From assembly GCA_030407315.1 (NCBI GenBank), contig JALQPE010000520.1, positions 1 to 64,000 on the forward strand: a DNA stretch of 64,000 nt, given 5' to 3'. Position 1 is the first letter of the stretch; every line of letters begins with the position of its first letter. This DNA is from Asparagopsis taxiformis. Lineage: Eukaryota; Rhodophyta; Florideophyceae; Bonnemaisoniales; Bonnemaisoniaceae. The translations under genes and the position numbers were made by a program. Shown here in pieces: positions 49,751 to 61,600 of the stretch. The notes below the pieces were generated by a model. That model was not told the DNA's origin. It saw only the letters and a program-made list of their open reading frames with translations, and made no database searches.

Positions 49751-49806
49751 AGTCCGAACAGGCCTATCGGAAAAGTAATTACTTTTACGTTAGGCCTGTT
49801 CGGACT
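49751..49806. repeat. 56 bp near-perfect palindrome
   Basis: 15 bp perfect arms (AGTCCGAACAGGCCT / AGGCCTGTTCGGACT) and a 16 bp perfect centre AAAAGTAATTACTTTT. Only two base pairs of the 28 do not match. It lies between gag and protease of the old chromovirus. Confidence 0.85.
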
Positions 49807-49956
49807 GTTTAAACACGGCATTGACGTATGGCCTACCTTCCAACATATCCTTGGAAAGCTACGAGCAAAAGCAATGTGTGGTACCTGTCCGCCTGGAACT
49901 ATAAAGTGGCCGCAAAAATTTGATTATCAGCAGAAAAACAGATCGATCGACTGACA

Positions 49957-50217
49957 GTGTTTGAAACAGGGCACGGTCCGAACTTGATTCGTGCCGATTT
50001 ATTACCTGCTGATGCCAAACCAAAAATCAACAAAACGAGACGCATCGTCCATCTATCCAGCGCTTCTAACCACAGGCTAAATACGCTGGGGATAATTTAT
50101 CTAACGGGTACTATCGCTAAGTACACCGTGCGCCAGCCTTTTGTGGTGGTGGAGAAACTAGATGCTGATGTCATTCTTGGCGCCACCTACATTGGCGAGC
50201 ACATCGAATCTGTTTAA
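49957..50217 (+). pseudogene. Aspartic protease remnant
   Basis: FETGHGPNLIRADLLP corresponds to the retropepsin active-site strand (D-T/S-G), with the catalytic aspartate replaced by glutamate. DADVILGATYIGEHI is the conserved second half (family: '(V/I)ILGxxFL'). It is inactive as it stands. Confidence 0.6.
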
Positions 50218-50851
50218 CCCCGAAACCAGCGGGTGCTCCTTGTCAACTGAGACTTCGCAAAAATTACACGGAAGAGCGCCCTCCACGCACCGACCCGGAA
50301 TTCATGTACACAGACGCCGCTGGTGCGTAAAACTGCAACGCAGATTGGAAAAATCCGTCTGACTGCAAGTATAACGTTGCCGAGCCACAGTGAAGCCAAT
50401 TGATTGGTGCAAACTGATTTCACGGGCCTCCACTTCATGGAGACCAATCCCCAGCTATATTCGAAACACCAAATAGCGCTGAGCAATGGCGTAATCGGTA
50501 TTCAAAAAATGCCGCCTGTGTAGTACGAGGGGCAAACTTTGCTGCCATTCCGCAAAAGCTTACGAAAGGCCAAGTCATTGGATCCGCAATACCGGCTCCT
50601 GCAACCATTATCACCGTTAACCTAATAGAGAATGACGACCCGAGTATACCTCTTATCATACAAGTCGATAGAAGTACAAGTGGAAGTTGCACAGAGCGCA
50701 CCTCTATCCCAACAAGGATGAGGACTGATTTTTCGCGACATATACGAAATCAACAAGCTACAGATGTGGTACTCACTCCCTGGAAAGCCTATTCCAGAAA
50801 AATCAACTGAACAAGCTGAGTCGAACAATAATCCTCCATCCATTGTCTACC

Positions 50852-51624
50852 TGTAAGGGATTAGTCCTCTAGACCTCATGGTATACACTAGATTCTTGTT
50901 CTTTCAGCACCATACCCGACCAACCAATAAGATAATCACATTCCACAGAGACCAAAGCTCCCAACTACAAGGGAAGCTTACAGTAACCACTCCTACGAGG
51001 CTACTTTCAGCTTTTCGTATACCTTACGCCACCTAGAAGACACTTGACTAGGCTACTTACATGTTATGATACACTTACAGCACCTGTCATGTGACTGCCA
51101 CGGTTACTTACAAGATTACATGGCTTTTTCAGCTACTTTCGCCCCACTTACAGGTTTACCCACACCCATACGCCCGTATGACAGGCAACTTACAACTGTA
51201 ACTGACGGAAACCTCGTTTTTAATGAATTTTCAACTGTAAGCATACATATAAGAAATACAAGCTTACACTGTAAGCCACCCTGTGGGGCCCGGTCGCGCC
51301 CGGCTCCAGGTTTCCACGTGTCATGGGTTCCGACCAACCTCTTACACGTGTGACATTGCCGGACTGTTACACGTGGCCCTCCGTGTCACACTCTCCTCAT
51401 GACCGTTTCCAGATCCGCCACCACCAACAATATCTCCTATTCTCCTCTCCTAATGGTTGATCTCCCGATACCTGCTCCTCGTAGCTCCTCGTAGTTACCC
51501 TTCATTTTACCCCTTCTAGAGCTACCTCCTAGTCTATATAAACTACCCTCCGCTCCCCACTTCAGGGATTCGGAGGCACCTTCGACCGGAACACCTTCTC
51601 CCAAGTTGTGCCTTAACCCCCACA
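50852..51624. repeat. Solo LTR (773 bp) inside the old chromovirus
   Basis: It starts TGTAAGGGATTAG and ends CCCCCACA. Flanks are CTACC (50,847-50,851) and CTACG (51,625-51,629), a target duplication with one mismatch. Downstream the chromovirus frame resumes exactly with IDLSHLASDIQSKVREML. A TATA box TATATAAA is at 51,535-51,542, so plus is the probable transcription direction. The left half is rich in CTTACA/TGTAAG. No other copy of this family was identified in the window. Confidence 0.8.
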
Positions 51625-51636
51625 CTACGACATTGA

Positions 51637-53283
51637 TTTATCACATCTGGCCTCCGATATACAGTCAAAAGTACGAGAGATGCTAGATCAATATTCCGAT
51701 ATGTGGCAGGGACAGCTTGGCGAAATAAGTGTCACTGAGTACCGCATCAAACTAAAAGAAGGATCAGAGCCTGTGTATTATCAGCATGTACAGGGCAGGT
51801 CCGAATGCGCGAGAGGCCGATCGGAAACAAGTTCAGGAGATGCTTCAAAGCGGTGTTATTGAGCCCACTTCATCAGAGTAGACATCCCCTGTGGTGCTAG
51901 TCCCCAAGCCAGACGGTTCCCTTCGGTTTTGCAGTGACTATCGAAAAATAAATGCCCTCACAGTCAAGGATACATACCCATTGCCACTTATGGATGCACT
52001 GGGAGAGGCTGGCTGGTTTGCGACGTTGGATTGTAATGCAGGCTATTGGCAACTCCGAGTTGCAGAGCAAGACAGAGACAAAACTACCTTCACGTGTCAC
52101 CGTGGAACCTACCGATTCTGCCGTATGCCCTTTAGGCTGTGTAATGCACCGGCCACATTTCAGAGGACTATCGATATAATACTCGCCAGATACCGTTGGA
52201 GGTCGTGCTCAGTATACTTGGACGATATACCTGTCTTTTCGAGAAAGGTCCGTGAACACCTGCTTCATGTTCACAAGGTGCTTTCAGTAGTATTCTCTGC
52301 TGCACTCTAACTCAAGCTGCGAAAATGCAAGTTTTTCACACAGATCGTTGATTACCTCGGGCATGTAATACGTCCAGGCCTGCTTGAAGCCGCTACGAAA
52401 AATACGGCTGCAATGAAGGACAGTCGCGAGCCTCAAACTAAAACACAGCTGCGTTCATTTATTGGACCTTGCAACGTGTACCACCGCTTTGTTCCAAACT
52501 TTGCTCGCGTGGCCTCACCACTAACGGATCTCCTACGCAAAGGAGCCGGACCGAATGTATTACCTCTCGCTCAGGAGCAGCACCATGCATTCGAGGCGCT
52601 TATATTAGCACTTGCGTCTCCCCTATACTGCGCCTACCACCATCAGACCTCCCGTTCTCGGTCGACACTGATGCATGTGAATATCAAATCGGCTGTGCAA
52701 TATCATAGTGTAATGATTACAGACATACCCCGACAAAAAGCGCTACCCCGTGGGCTTCTGGAGTCGCTCGGTTCGGCCGCTGAAAAAATTACTCAGTAGG
52801 CGAAAAAGAATGCCTAGCAGTCGTTTGGGCCGTCCAGATTTTGCGACCATACCTGGAACACTCTCATTTTGAGCTTAACACTAACCATAAAGCGCTAAAA
52901 TGGATGATGAATTTATCAGAAGCAAGTGGTCGTTTGGCGCGCTGGCGGTTGCGGTTAATGGGATTGACTTTACCATTCGATACAAGAAAGGATCCACAAA
53001 CATAATTGCTGATTGTGTCAGCCGTTTGCCTACATATAGCGAAACCTACACAGACGTAGATATGGACGTCCCCGTTTACCACCTCCGCGCTGAGGCAAAA
53101 GTATCTCAAACTTCAACTCTTGGTACAGCTCAAAACGTTAATTGGGAGAAGCTGGAACCGGAAATGTTGGACGAATTTATGACGGAACCCACCTTATCGG
53201 TGAAGCACTGCGACATATCCCCGATACCAATCCACTCACTGGCTGAAGCACAGCACAATGACGACTATGCCGTCAGCAAATAG
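51637..53283 (+). pseudogene. Reverse transcriptase and RNase H of the old chromovirus
   Basis: Motifs in order: MWQGQLGEISVTEYRI; VPKPDGSLRFCSDYRKINAL; FATLDCNAGYWQLRV; FQRTIDIILARYRWRSCSVY then LDD (51,891-52,310); FIGPCNVYHRFVPNFARVAS (52,413-52,600); VDTDACEYQIGCA in another frame; and FTIRYKKGSTNIIADCVSRL (52,900-53,283). A TAG replaces a codon near 51,880, and frames change near 51,810, 52,310, 52,600 and 52,800. Confidence 0.75.
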
Positions 53284-53345
53284 CCAAGCTGGAAGAAGGC
53301 ACAAAGTGTCCGTTCGATATCGATGATCGTGGCCTCCTCGTCAGA

Positions 53346-53996
53346 GTGTTACCAGTTGACAGTTCAAGACAGATAGTCGTCCCAAAGGATTTGAGATCCA
53401 AAATACTATATCTAGCCCATTATCCCCGCATGAGTGGCCACCCAGATGGCACGCGTATGTTCTACACACTCCGGCAAAATTATTACTGGCCGGGTATGTC
53501 AATGGATGTTTATGCCACAGTGCGCGAATGCGAGGAATGCGCCAAGGAACGCATAAATCTGCGGAAGCACGCGTCGTTCTTGAAGTTGTTTCCGGCAGCT
53601 GCCCCCCTCGAATTTGTCGCTATCGATATACTTGGGCCTCTGAAGCCCACTCCATCCGGAAATAAGTACCTACTAGTAATAACCGATCGCTATTAAAAAC
53701 TCACCAAGACGGTGTCACTGAAATCAATCAATGCGTTCACTGTTGCCAAAGTGTTTTGCAACAGTTGGGTGTTCTCATACGGCCCCTCTGTGTACCTACT
53801 CTCTGACAACGGCGGACAGTTTACTTCCAAATACTTTGCCACTATCTGTGAAAATCTCGGCATTCGTAACCTTTACACTTCTACTTACCATCCCGAAACA
53901 AACGGCCAAGCGGAGCGATTTAACCGCACAGTACTATCCGCCCTTCGACGATACGTTTGCGAGGATGCCACCGATTGGGACCAATTTAGTGATGCA
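53346..53996 (+). pseudogene. Integrase of the old chromovirus, first part
   Basis: The zinc motif HYPRMSGHPDGTRMFYTL...CEECAKERINL is followed by the core EFVAIDILGPLKPTPSGNKY and, after a TAA at 53,694, LSDNGGQFTSKYF and YHPETNGQAERFNRTVLSAL. The frame is cut at 53,996 by a solo LTR. Confidence 0.8.
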
Positions 53997-54773
53997 TGTG
54001 GTGCAATTTATGCCGCTAACGCGAACGCGGGTTGAAGCGATATCGACGAGATGAGTCCGCGTGCATCCGCGCTGAGTTAGTTAGTAAGCGAGCGTACGCG
54101 TGGCGAGCCGATTACGTGTCACGGTGCACCTGCGCGAACGCGTGCGACTGCGAGCCCGGCGCCACGTGTAGCGAATTCTACGAATTTTCCTTTATTTCCC
54201 CTTTTTGGGTTTTTGATGACGAAAGTCTTTTTCCCAAATATTTCCCTTTTTGCGTGCGAGCGAGCGGCCGCCGGCCGGCCGAGTAAGGACAGTCTGCTAT
54301 TAATGGTCGTTCTGCTCCGCACCCTACCAATAAACAGCCAGCATCTTCGCAGCTACGAGTTAAGCGTTCAACGAATCGCGAGGACCGATTGCGTTGAAAC
54401 GTTGCGTGCGGGTTGCTCACGATCGCTGACGTTCGCGTGCGCGCTGCGCATAAACCGATCGTCGAACCGCGTCGCACCGCGATAGCGCGCGTTGCGTCGC
54501 ACGCCACTACGCCAGGGATTTACGACCCCTGTGTGGATCGCGTTGTGTTCGAGTTTACTCGGTGATCTCCCCCTGAGATCACGGCTTGCGCCGGCCCGCG
54601 AATCCCGTGTTGCGATCGTTCCCTACGCGTTCCGCCGTTGTACCACCCGATCACCACCGCGACCGAGCGACGCGCGAAACGCAAGTTCAACCAGCGCGAT
54701 CCGGTTCACCTCGCCCTGACACGGTTGCAATTCTAGAACTCCCTTAGCGATCGTTTCCCCGGCTGGTCCTACA
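53997..54773. repeat. Solo LTR (777 bp) inside the integrase
   Basis: It starts TGTGGTGCAATTTATG and ends GCTGGTCCTACA, flanked by perfect ATGCA duplications (53,992-53,996 and 54,774-54,778). Removing it restores the integrase frame (…SDA then VMYGYNCQVHRITG). It is GC-richer than its host. A fragment of the same family lies at 14,026-14,123 (inverted). Confidence 0.85.
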
Positions 54774-55174
54774 ATGCAGTCATGTACGGATATAACTGTC
54801 AAGTCCATCGAATCACTGGAGTGGCGCCGTTCGAATTAGTACTGTCACGACCACCAGGTCATTTGTCTCTTGAAAATACTCCTTCTCTCACTGAGAATCT
54901 ATGCAAGAAACAGTACCGGCACAGGTTCCAAACGCGTCTGCGTAAATTAATAGAGAAGTCAAGCAAGAAGATACAGAAGGCACAAGGTCGTTACAAGGCC
55001 AATTTTGACAGGAGAATACGGCCGCCTACAGAGGATATTGAATCTGGTCACTACGTTTATTTAGGCCGTGAAACTGCTGGCGATGGTGTCAAACAAATGT
55101 TAACTAGCCCTGTTTCCGGCCCGTTCAAGGTTCTAAAGAGCAATTCGAACACAATCGTCATTCTAACTGACTAG
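54774..55174 (+). pseudogene. Integrase of the old chromovirus, C-terminal part
   Basis: YGYNCQVHRITGVAPFELVL continues the integrase core. The region after it (KKIQKAQGRYKANFDRRIRP, VYLGRE...SGPFKVLKSNSNTIV) corresponds to the GPY/F C-terminal module of Ty3-type integrases. It ends at a TAG. Confidence 0.75.
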
Positions 55175-55394
55175 GGGCTGGAGGATACTGTTTCCTTGGT
55201 TCGTGTGGTGTCAGCACCACAATCACTTTAAAGCCCACACAGGCAGTCCCAAACCTCACGAAACAGTACTCAAGATAATACTCAAGATGACGTTCAGTCC
55301 CCTTCATCCGACGGAATTATTGAGTCCCGCTCTAAACAAAATAACCCCTCGCGCTTACCATGTATAGAAGAGAACAACGAATCTTTACATCACG

Positions 55395-55575
55395 AAGCAC
55401 GAGAGGAGGATGCGGAAAGGGAGTATACCATACGGCAATAAGTCCATGATCACGCAGCTGAAAATAAGTTCCGCGTAAGATGGGGAGGGTATGACACGAA
55501 AGAAGACACTTGGGAGCCCCCGAACACATTCCCTAATTTTACATCCGGCGATTTTTCCGCAAATGCAAGAAATTA
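55395..55575 (+). pseudogene. Chromodomain of the old chromovirus
   Basis: REYTIRQ, then TAA, then VHDHAAENKFRVRWGGYDTK and EDTWEPPNTF. The aromatic/W-x-GY...TWEP pattern is a chromodomain. The in-frame TAA breaks it. Confidence 0.7.
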
Positions 55576-58361
55576 ATACAGAAGAAAGTCGTTGACGCAC
55601 TATCGGCACATATCAGAAATGAACTATCTGGGCCGCCACACCTTGCTAATACAACAGCGGAAGTGGCTCTTGTGCAAAGCAACTCTCGACAAACAGGAAG
55701 AGGATGCAATATTTCCAGTTTGGGGCGTAGAAAGGCGACATCCGGGTAAGTCTACGGGTATACAGATGCATCTCGCACCCTCTGGCTGGGGAAGGAGGCT
55801 TCTGCGGCTGTTACGTTCATGCCTGTGATCAACGCATCGAAAATTGCGACTACATACAAGTCGATGTCTCGGGAATTATGAGCCTTGCCACGGTGCGCGA
55901 CGCGCCGTTTATCTTTGAATTGTGGGCTCAAAGATTCGAGCCTGTCATTGGCTGATCGCGTAATTTTATCAAAATGTGTTTAGACCGCGCGAACGATTGA
56001 AATTGCAACTTGCACTTCCCCATCCAGATCCCCAACAATAATCGCTCTCACTCGCGATTCTATTGCTCCTCGCACTCTTTTCATCGTTCTATTACGATCA
56101 TACTTCCTATGTCGGATGACATTTCGCAATCTAGGGACAGTTTCGACGCGCACACTCGAACCATAACGGACACGAAGATGAATGGCATCTTGAAATCTGC
56201 GATGGCTTCGTTGAATCAGATTGCACCGCTTGTTGATGTTGTGCACAATCTTTTTCATTGATCCCCATACCCTCATTCATCTTCAATTTGCTCAGATCAT
56301 CCAACTTCGCACCAGCCGCACGCCCCCTCAACGGTACCACAAGGTGCCCATCAACGTACAATCTCCATGCTTGGTTCTTATCTACTGCAACACCCAATCG
56401 ATTGAATCTGGTTCCATTAACCGCATCCCCCAAGCCGCATGCGGAAAAAACTAACTGCAGTTAGAACTCTACGCCAACATAGACATTGGTCTGGATCCGT
56501 TTCTGTACGCGGGCACAATGACCATGTGTGAATCCATGTACCGGAGGGAGCCTGTGGTAACCCTGAGCGTCGCACCAGAGGCGAGCAATCTCGCACATTT
56601 GTCATCCCCCTAGTCATTGTCGCCTTCATCACCTTATTCTGCCAGATGCGCGATGGCTCTCGTCGGATTAAAATCATATCGAGCATTTTCGCGCGCAATG
56701 AAACAGCCTGGAGCAACGTCTTTGCTTTCACCTTCTCAGACAGACCGCTGGGAGCTATCGCCGAATTCATCGATAACTCTAGCATCATCGTCTCCTTGAA
56801 TGCTTTCGTAAAAGCACCAGCACCATTGGGCAGCTTATCCGCCCACATCACAGATCCAATATAATAATTTGAAACAAGCTTGTCATCGAGGCGCTCTCGA
56901 ATTTCAAGGGCAATCGCCAGCGAACGCCACGCCATAGCTGCACATGTGCCTGGTTGTTCCACGGGCGCCCGCACTGAGTGACTACCGATGCAGAGAGCGT
57001 TTCGGATAGTTTAGAGCCGCTTCTTATGTTGCAGATGCGCGGTGTGCAGCACCCCTGCCTTGTTGGAAATCATGGTATGGCTGGCGACTTGCAGACGTCA
57101 TTCTTTATCGTTACGTCGCCGCCGCGAACGACAGGCTATGGCGACCCCGAGACGGAGGGTCGCGTTGTCTGGAATGCTCTCGACAAGCCGTTTGCAGGTG
57201 CGTCTCTCTTCGTGAGGCGTTTTCAACGCGCGGTCAATCTCGCCGTTGGGACTTGTGGGAGTACGGGATTGTTCTACAGCAGGTAGGCTTCGGCATCGTC
57301 TTCTTAGATGTTCTCTCGGGCGCAGTTGAGTTCTGCGACGTTGTAGTTGCGGTGGGCTCCAATCAACGAAAGTAGGTGTTGAGAGGCATGGGCATCGATT
57401 GAAAATTTGGCGCGAGTTAAGCTATTTATCAGCCCCTGAACAACATTTTTTATGTTGCGGTCAACGGTCAAAGGCATCCTTTGAAGTTGTATCCAGTTAT
57501 CGAATTGTCACTCATCTAATGACTTACCCAGTTGCATTCAAAATGATCATTTGCGCCGCATCGATGCGGCGCCACGAGCGAGTGAGAATCCGTCCAGAAG
57601 GACAGTTGGATACAACCACATGATGCGCACGATATCATCCAATCTGACGATATGCACATTAATTATATGTGCGTGGTCAGAGCCTACTTTACATGCTCGG
57701 AAACTGATGCACATACTTGTTTTCAACCACCTGCACAGTCTAGTCCCTCCGGAAAAGCTGGGAGGTTTTTGCTGTCCGTCTTGCCAATTCAATTGGCTTG
57801 TCCGCAAATTTCATGATGCGCACGGACGAGTTTCATCCTACTGTCAGGCATGTCAATCACTTGCAAATATTCTTGTACATATGAATATTCTTTCCGCCGC
57901 TTGCGTTGACTTAAACCAGAGGATGGTTTCCTGCGTTCTGAGTAACATTTACAACACATGGAGTCAGAATGACCTTCATTGTTGCAATGACGCTCAAGGA
58001 CCCCTTTGGGTTCGATATTCAGGATATGAAATCGAACACATTGGATAGCCAAGCCGCGTTGAACATTATGGACGCCTTTTGTCTTCATGAACGCAGACCT
58101 TTCGAACTCATCAGATCACCCATAATATTACCAATGGTTGGAAACTGAGGGTGAACCCTAAGAACCAAACACTACAAAGAAACTAAGTATTCTACGTAAA
58201 CTCGTCGCCCGTAGAGCTATTTCAAATATGTGTCGTGGAAAAAAACCACCCCGACACCATGTACCGTCTCGCATGCATATTCTAATCAAGAAGAAAACTT
58301 GTCCCCAATTATCTCGCGTGTGCAGCTCATCTGTACGACAGCTACCTCAGTATGACCCACT
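55576..58361. other. Decayed sequence without assigned genes
   Basis: The longest open frame (minus, 56,417-56,974; YYIGSVMWADKLPNGAGAFT, helical) has no recognised family and no flanking continuation. Others overlap on both strands. I call no gene here; it may be an old transposon body. Confidence 0.35.
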
Positions 58362-58601
58362 TTGTCGACACTATGTATGGCCTCGCTGCTATACTTGCAA
58401 CTGGAGCTCAAGGGGCTGCTACGGATACTCGACGAGCGAAGCGATTATATCATTTTCAGTGTTGATACTGAAAACAACAGTCAAGCCATATTCGACCTGG
58501 CGAAAATTCTCGTTGCCGGAAAGCATTGTGTTGAGAAAGATATCCCTCGAGCACTGCGATTATTTGAGAGACATGGCGCAATGACCTCTCGAATGGTGTG
58601 A
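58362..58601 (+). pseudogene. Sel1-like repeat fragment
   Basis: IFDLAKILVAGKHCVEKDIP followed by RALRLFERHG fits one Sel1 repeat (family: 'A..LGxxYxxGxGVxxDxxxAxxxYxxAA'). The surrounding frame is short and no second clean repeat is seen. It is probably the relic of a protein-interaction scaffold gene. Confidence 0.35.
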
Positions 58602-61600
58602 ACAATTGATCCTACAGACTGCCTTTCGTATGGGACTGGTGGCGCTGGGAAGGACAATCACAAGCAGTGTATCTGCTCTAGACTGTTATAGATGTACGGG
58701 GCGACGCGACAGTTATTGCTTCTCTTGAAGAGATTTTGTCCATAGGCTCTCATGATGTTCCGAAAGACTTGTATTCTGCAGTTTTGTTGATCAAGAACTC
58801 GCTAGAGAAGGAATTTGTCAATCACAAAATGTACAAACGAATCAGGAGCATTGCTTTTGACAAGTTGACTGTCCCAAGGAACTAAACAATTTCGTTGACG
58901 TGATGTCTTAGGTATTGCAGTTGAATGCATCCTAGCGAGGTGCTGATTCTTCTTGCTGAAATTCTTGCGACGAACGCACCGCATTTTCCCAGAGACGATG
59001 AGTGTGTAGGATGAAGGTGCTGAAGTATATCAAATCATACAGTTAGAATGATACCAACGTGAATTTGTTCAACTTCTGGGCGCCGGTGATACGTAGCGCG
59101 GTGAAGATCGCGTATGGAAAATCCGATTTCGGCAGCGACGACTGATTCTGATGCACCATTACTAAACCTATGCAGGATTGAGAGATTTTGTATACGGCAT
59201 TTAAAATGGAACAAGATCTGGACCTGCAAGTATAGTGCATAAGTCAAGTTACAGTGACGAGTTCAACCACACCACTGCATTAACAGCGCCAAGAATAGCA
59301 CTCTCTGAAGAATTTCTTCCACTGTTTGGTAATCTCCTCGCAATTGACACGAGGTACTCTCCGTCTGTCTCATGAGTTGATTAAATTTCCGTCACGCTAT
59401 GACGAGATGACAAGCTATGAATACGGAGCGTCTCTCTTGCAATATTTGCTAATGGAATTTAGATCGCTGCAATTGAGATGACACAGGAATATGATAGAGT
59501 CATTCTGGCACAAAACGATAAGGAGAGAATTGTCGCTCACTTATTGCAGATCCCTTTGTTAAAGAGGGGCAAGCTGCTAGAGGTTGATCTGTCTCATTAA
59601 GAGGGAAAAATTTCAATCGAAGATTACCTGGTTTGGCGAAGCAGCAGAAATCCCTGGAGGTATTGTCTTCAGGTTGTTGAGGCATACATGCTGCCACTCG
59701 ATACATTGTGCAGAAAGTGAAGCTTTGTTCCAGCTCAATAGAGGCAGAAACCAGCCGCAGCTTTACAGTCCTCTATGATGCGACGGATAAACAGAATCGA
59801 GGATCTTATCAGTACGATGGAAGGAATCAAAAGGTTTCCTAATATCAGCAGTTATACAAAGCATCAAAGGTTGTTTACGATACTCTGGTTACTTTTACTA
59901 CGACTAGGGCTGACACAGAGAACTGGGTTCTATACTATCCTGTGGGCTCCGTTGATTTCATAGGGCGTTCTCACTTTGGAAAACCCTGGCTTCCAGTGGA
60001 TCCGCCCCCGTTATGGTCCGGTCTAAGCCCCCTTCTCTCCCTTTCCACATTGATTTGGAGTACAATCTTTGTATTAGCGCTCATCCGGTCTACGCTCTAC
60101 ACTTAATTCCACTCTCAAGACTTTCGCACATTTGTCCGCATCGACAAACGTACTCACAGGGCCAGGGGCCCGCTCATTTGTTTCGTTGGCGTCGTTGTGT
60201 GTTTGTGTTTATTGTACATCATTGATACTTATATTCAGTGAATTCCTACTCATCGCTATATCTTTCACTTCATTTTTGGAATCACCGACCAAAATGACTT
60301 GTATAAGGCTCGGTTGAAGAACTGCAGGACGAGTGGATGAACAAATTTGATATTATCTCGTCCCAGGACGCAAATTAACACTCCAATTGCCTACGGCAAG
60401 TAGTAGCCGAGGCGTTCCGCGCATTGAAAACTGGTGGTAATTTGGTGTTTATAGATATTATGGGGAGCGTAATAGCGTCAGTAGAGAGATCGGGAATCAT
60501 CAAGTTGTGGATTCAATGGATCAGAAATGGCTAATAACGGCAATACAAAAGTACAGTGCCGATAACTCCGTTTGTCGCAAAATGGCTTTCTGCGGATCGA
60601 TGTGCTGAAATAGACTGGAATGGACAAAACGGTTCCAGCTTCAAGACTTTAGCGGCTGGTAGAAAATGGTTAGAATGTATTTAAGCATAGTATTATGTCT
60701 AGACTGCAGAAGGAGGTCGAAAAACAAAGAGAAATACTAGCATAACCAACTAAACATAGCAATTCTGCTAACAATCTGGAGACAGAGCGGCCAAGGCTGC
60801 AACCCGAAGACTACAAATCTGTAGATCCCGGGAACGCGTCGCACAAGCCGTTGCATCACAGTGGATAACACTACGGGAATCAGTAACCCCATTGAACAGC
60901 CAGCCGGACCTCGGAATGCTTGTCAAATTGCGGCTACTGCGCATCTCGAGACGACCACTCCTCACCCTACCTTGGCGTGACTGTAACGAAGAGAGATACA
61001 CTATCAATCACTAACACATTTTCATACTGGTGTTTTGACACAAGTACTGTCTGCGATTCAAGGGGGGGTTCGGTATTGACGACTATGGGCGCGAGCTGTC
61101 CGCAGTGGGATTCAAGCAGCTACGCAAACAGGATCTAACGTCGCAGCTCATTCCGAATTACCGGTGGGTGCACGGCAGAAGCAAAAGCTAGCGCAGTCTG
61201 CAAGATCGGAGTTCAGACGAGTTTATCGACGGGTATCGCATGATTATGCGAAATAATATCAAGATGATGAACGGGCATCAGGCGCAGTCGGAATACAGGT
61301 TGAAGCGATATGCAGCGCCGAAACTACTTAAGAATGGCGCGACGCTTAAGAATTTCAAGTACCACGGCAGTGCTGGCATCTGCAAAATAAAAGCTGATGA
61401 AGTAGAAGAAGGCGAACAGATATATGATGATGATGAACCAGACGTTGATCGTGACGTCTTATTGCGAACGTTCGGGTTGAATGCAGCTGTACGGCCACTT
61501 CTGGTCCAGTTTGCAACTATGGCAAACGATATTGAAAATCTTCATGAAGCAGACTGCTCTTCCAGTTGGGATTATCATGCATGGCCGGAACATGGAACGA

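Larger units (their letters stand above)
48508..55575 (+). mobile_element. Old, degenerate chromovirus with two solo-LTR insertions
   Basis: The order gag, protease, reverse transcriptase, RNase H, integrase, chromodomain is preserved on the plus strand, but every domain is frameshifted or stopped. Two foreign solo LTRs (50,852-51,624 and 53,997-54,773) split it. Its coding sequence is AT-richer than the intact chromovirus and only distantly similar (for example DCNAGYWQ and TSTYHPETNGQAERFNR are shared), so it is a different, older lineage. Own LTRs were not identified. Confidence 0.85.
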
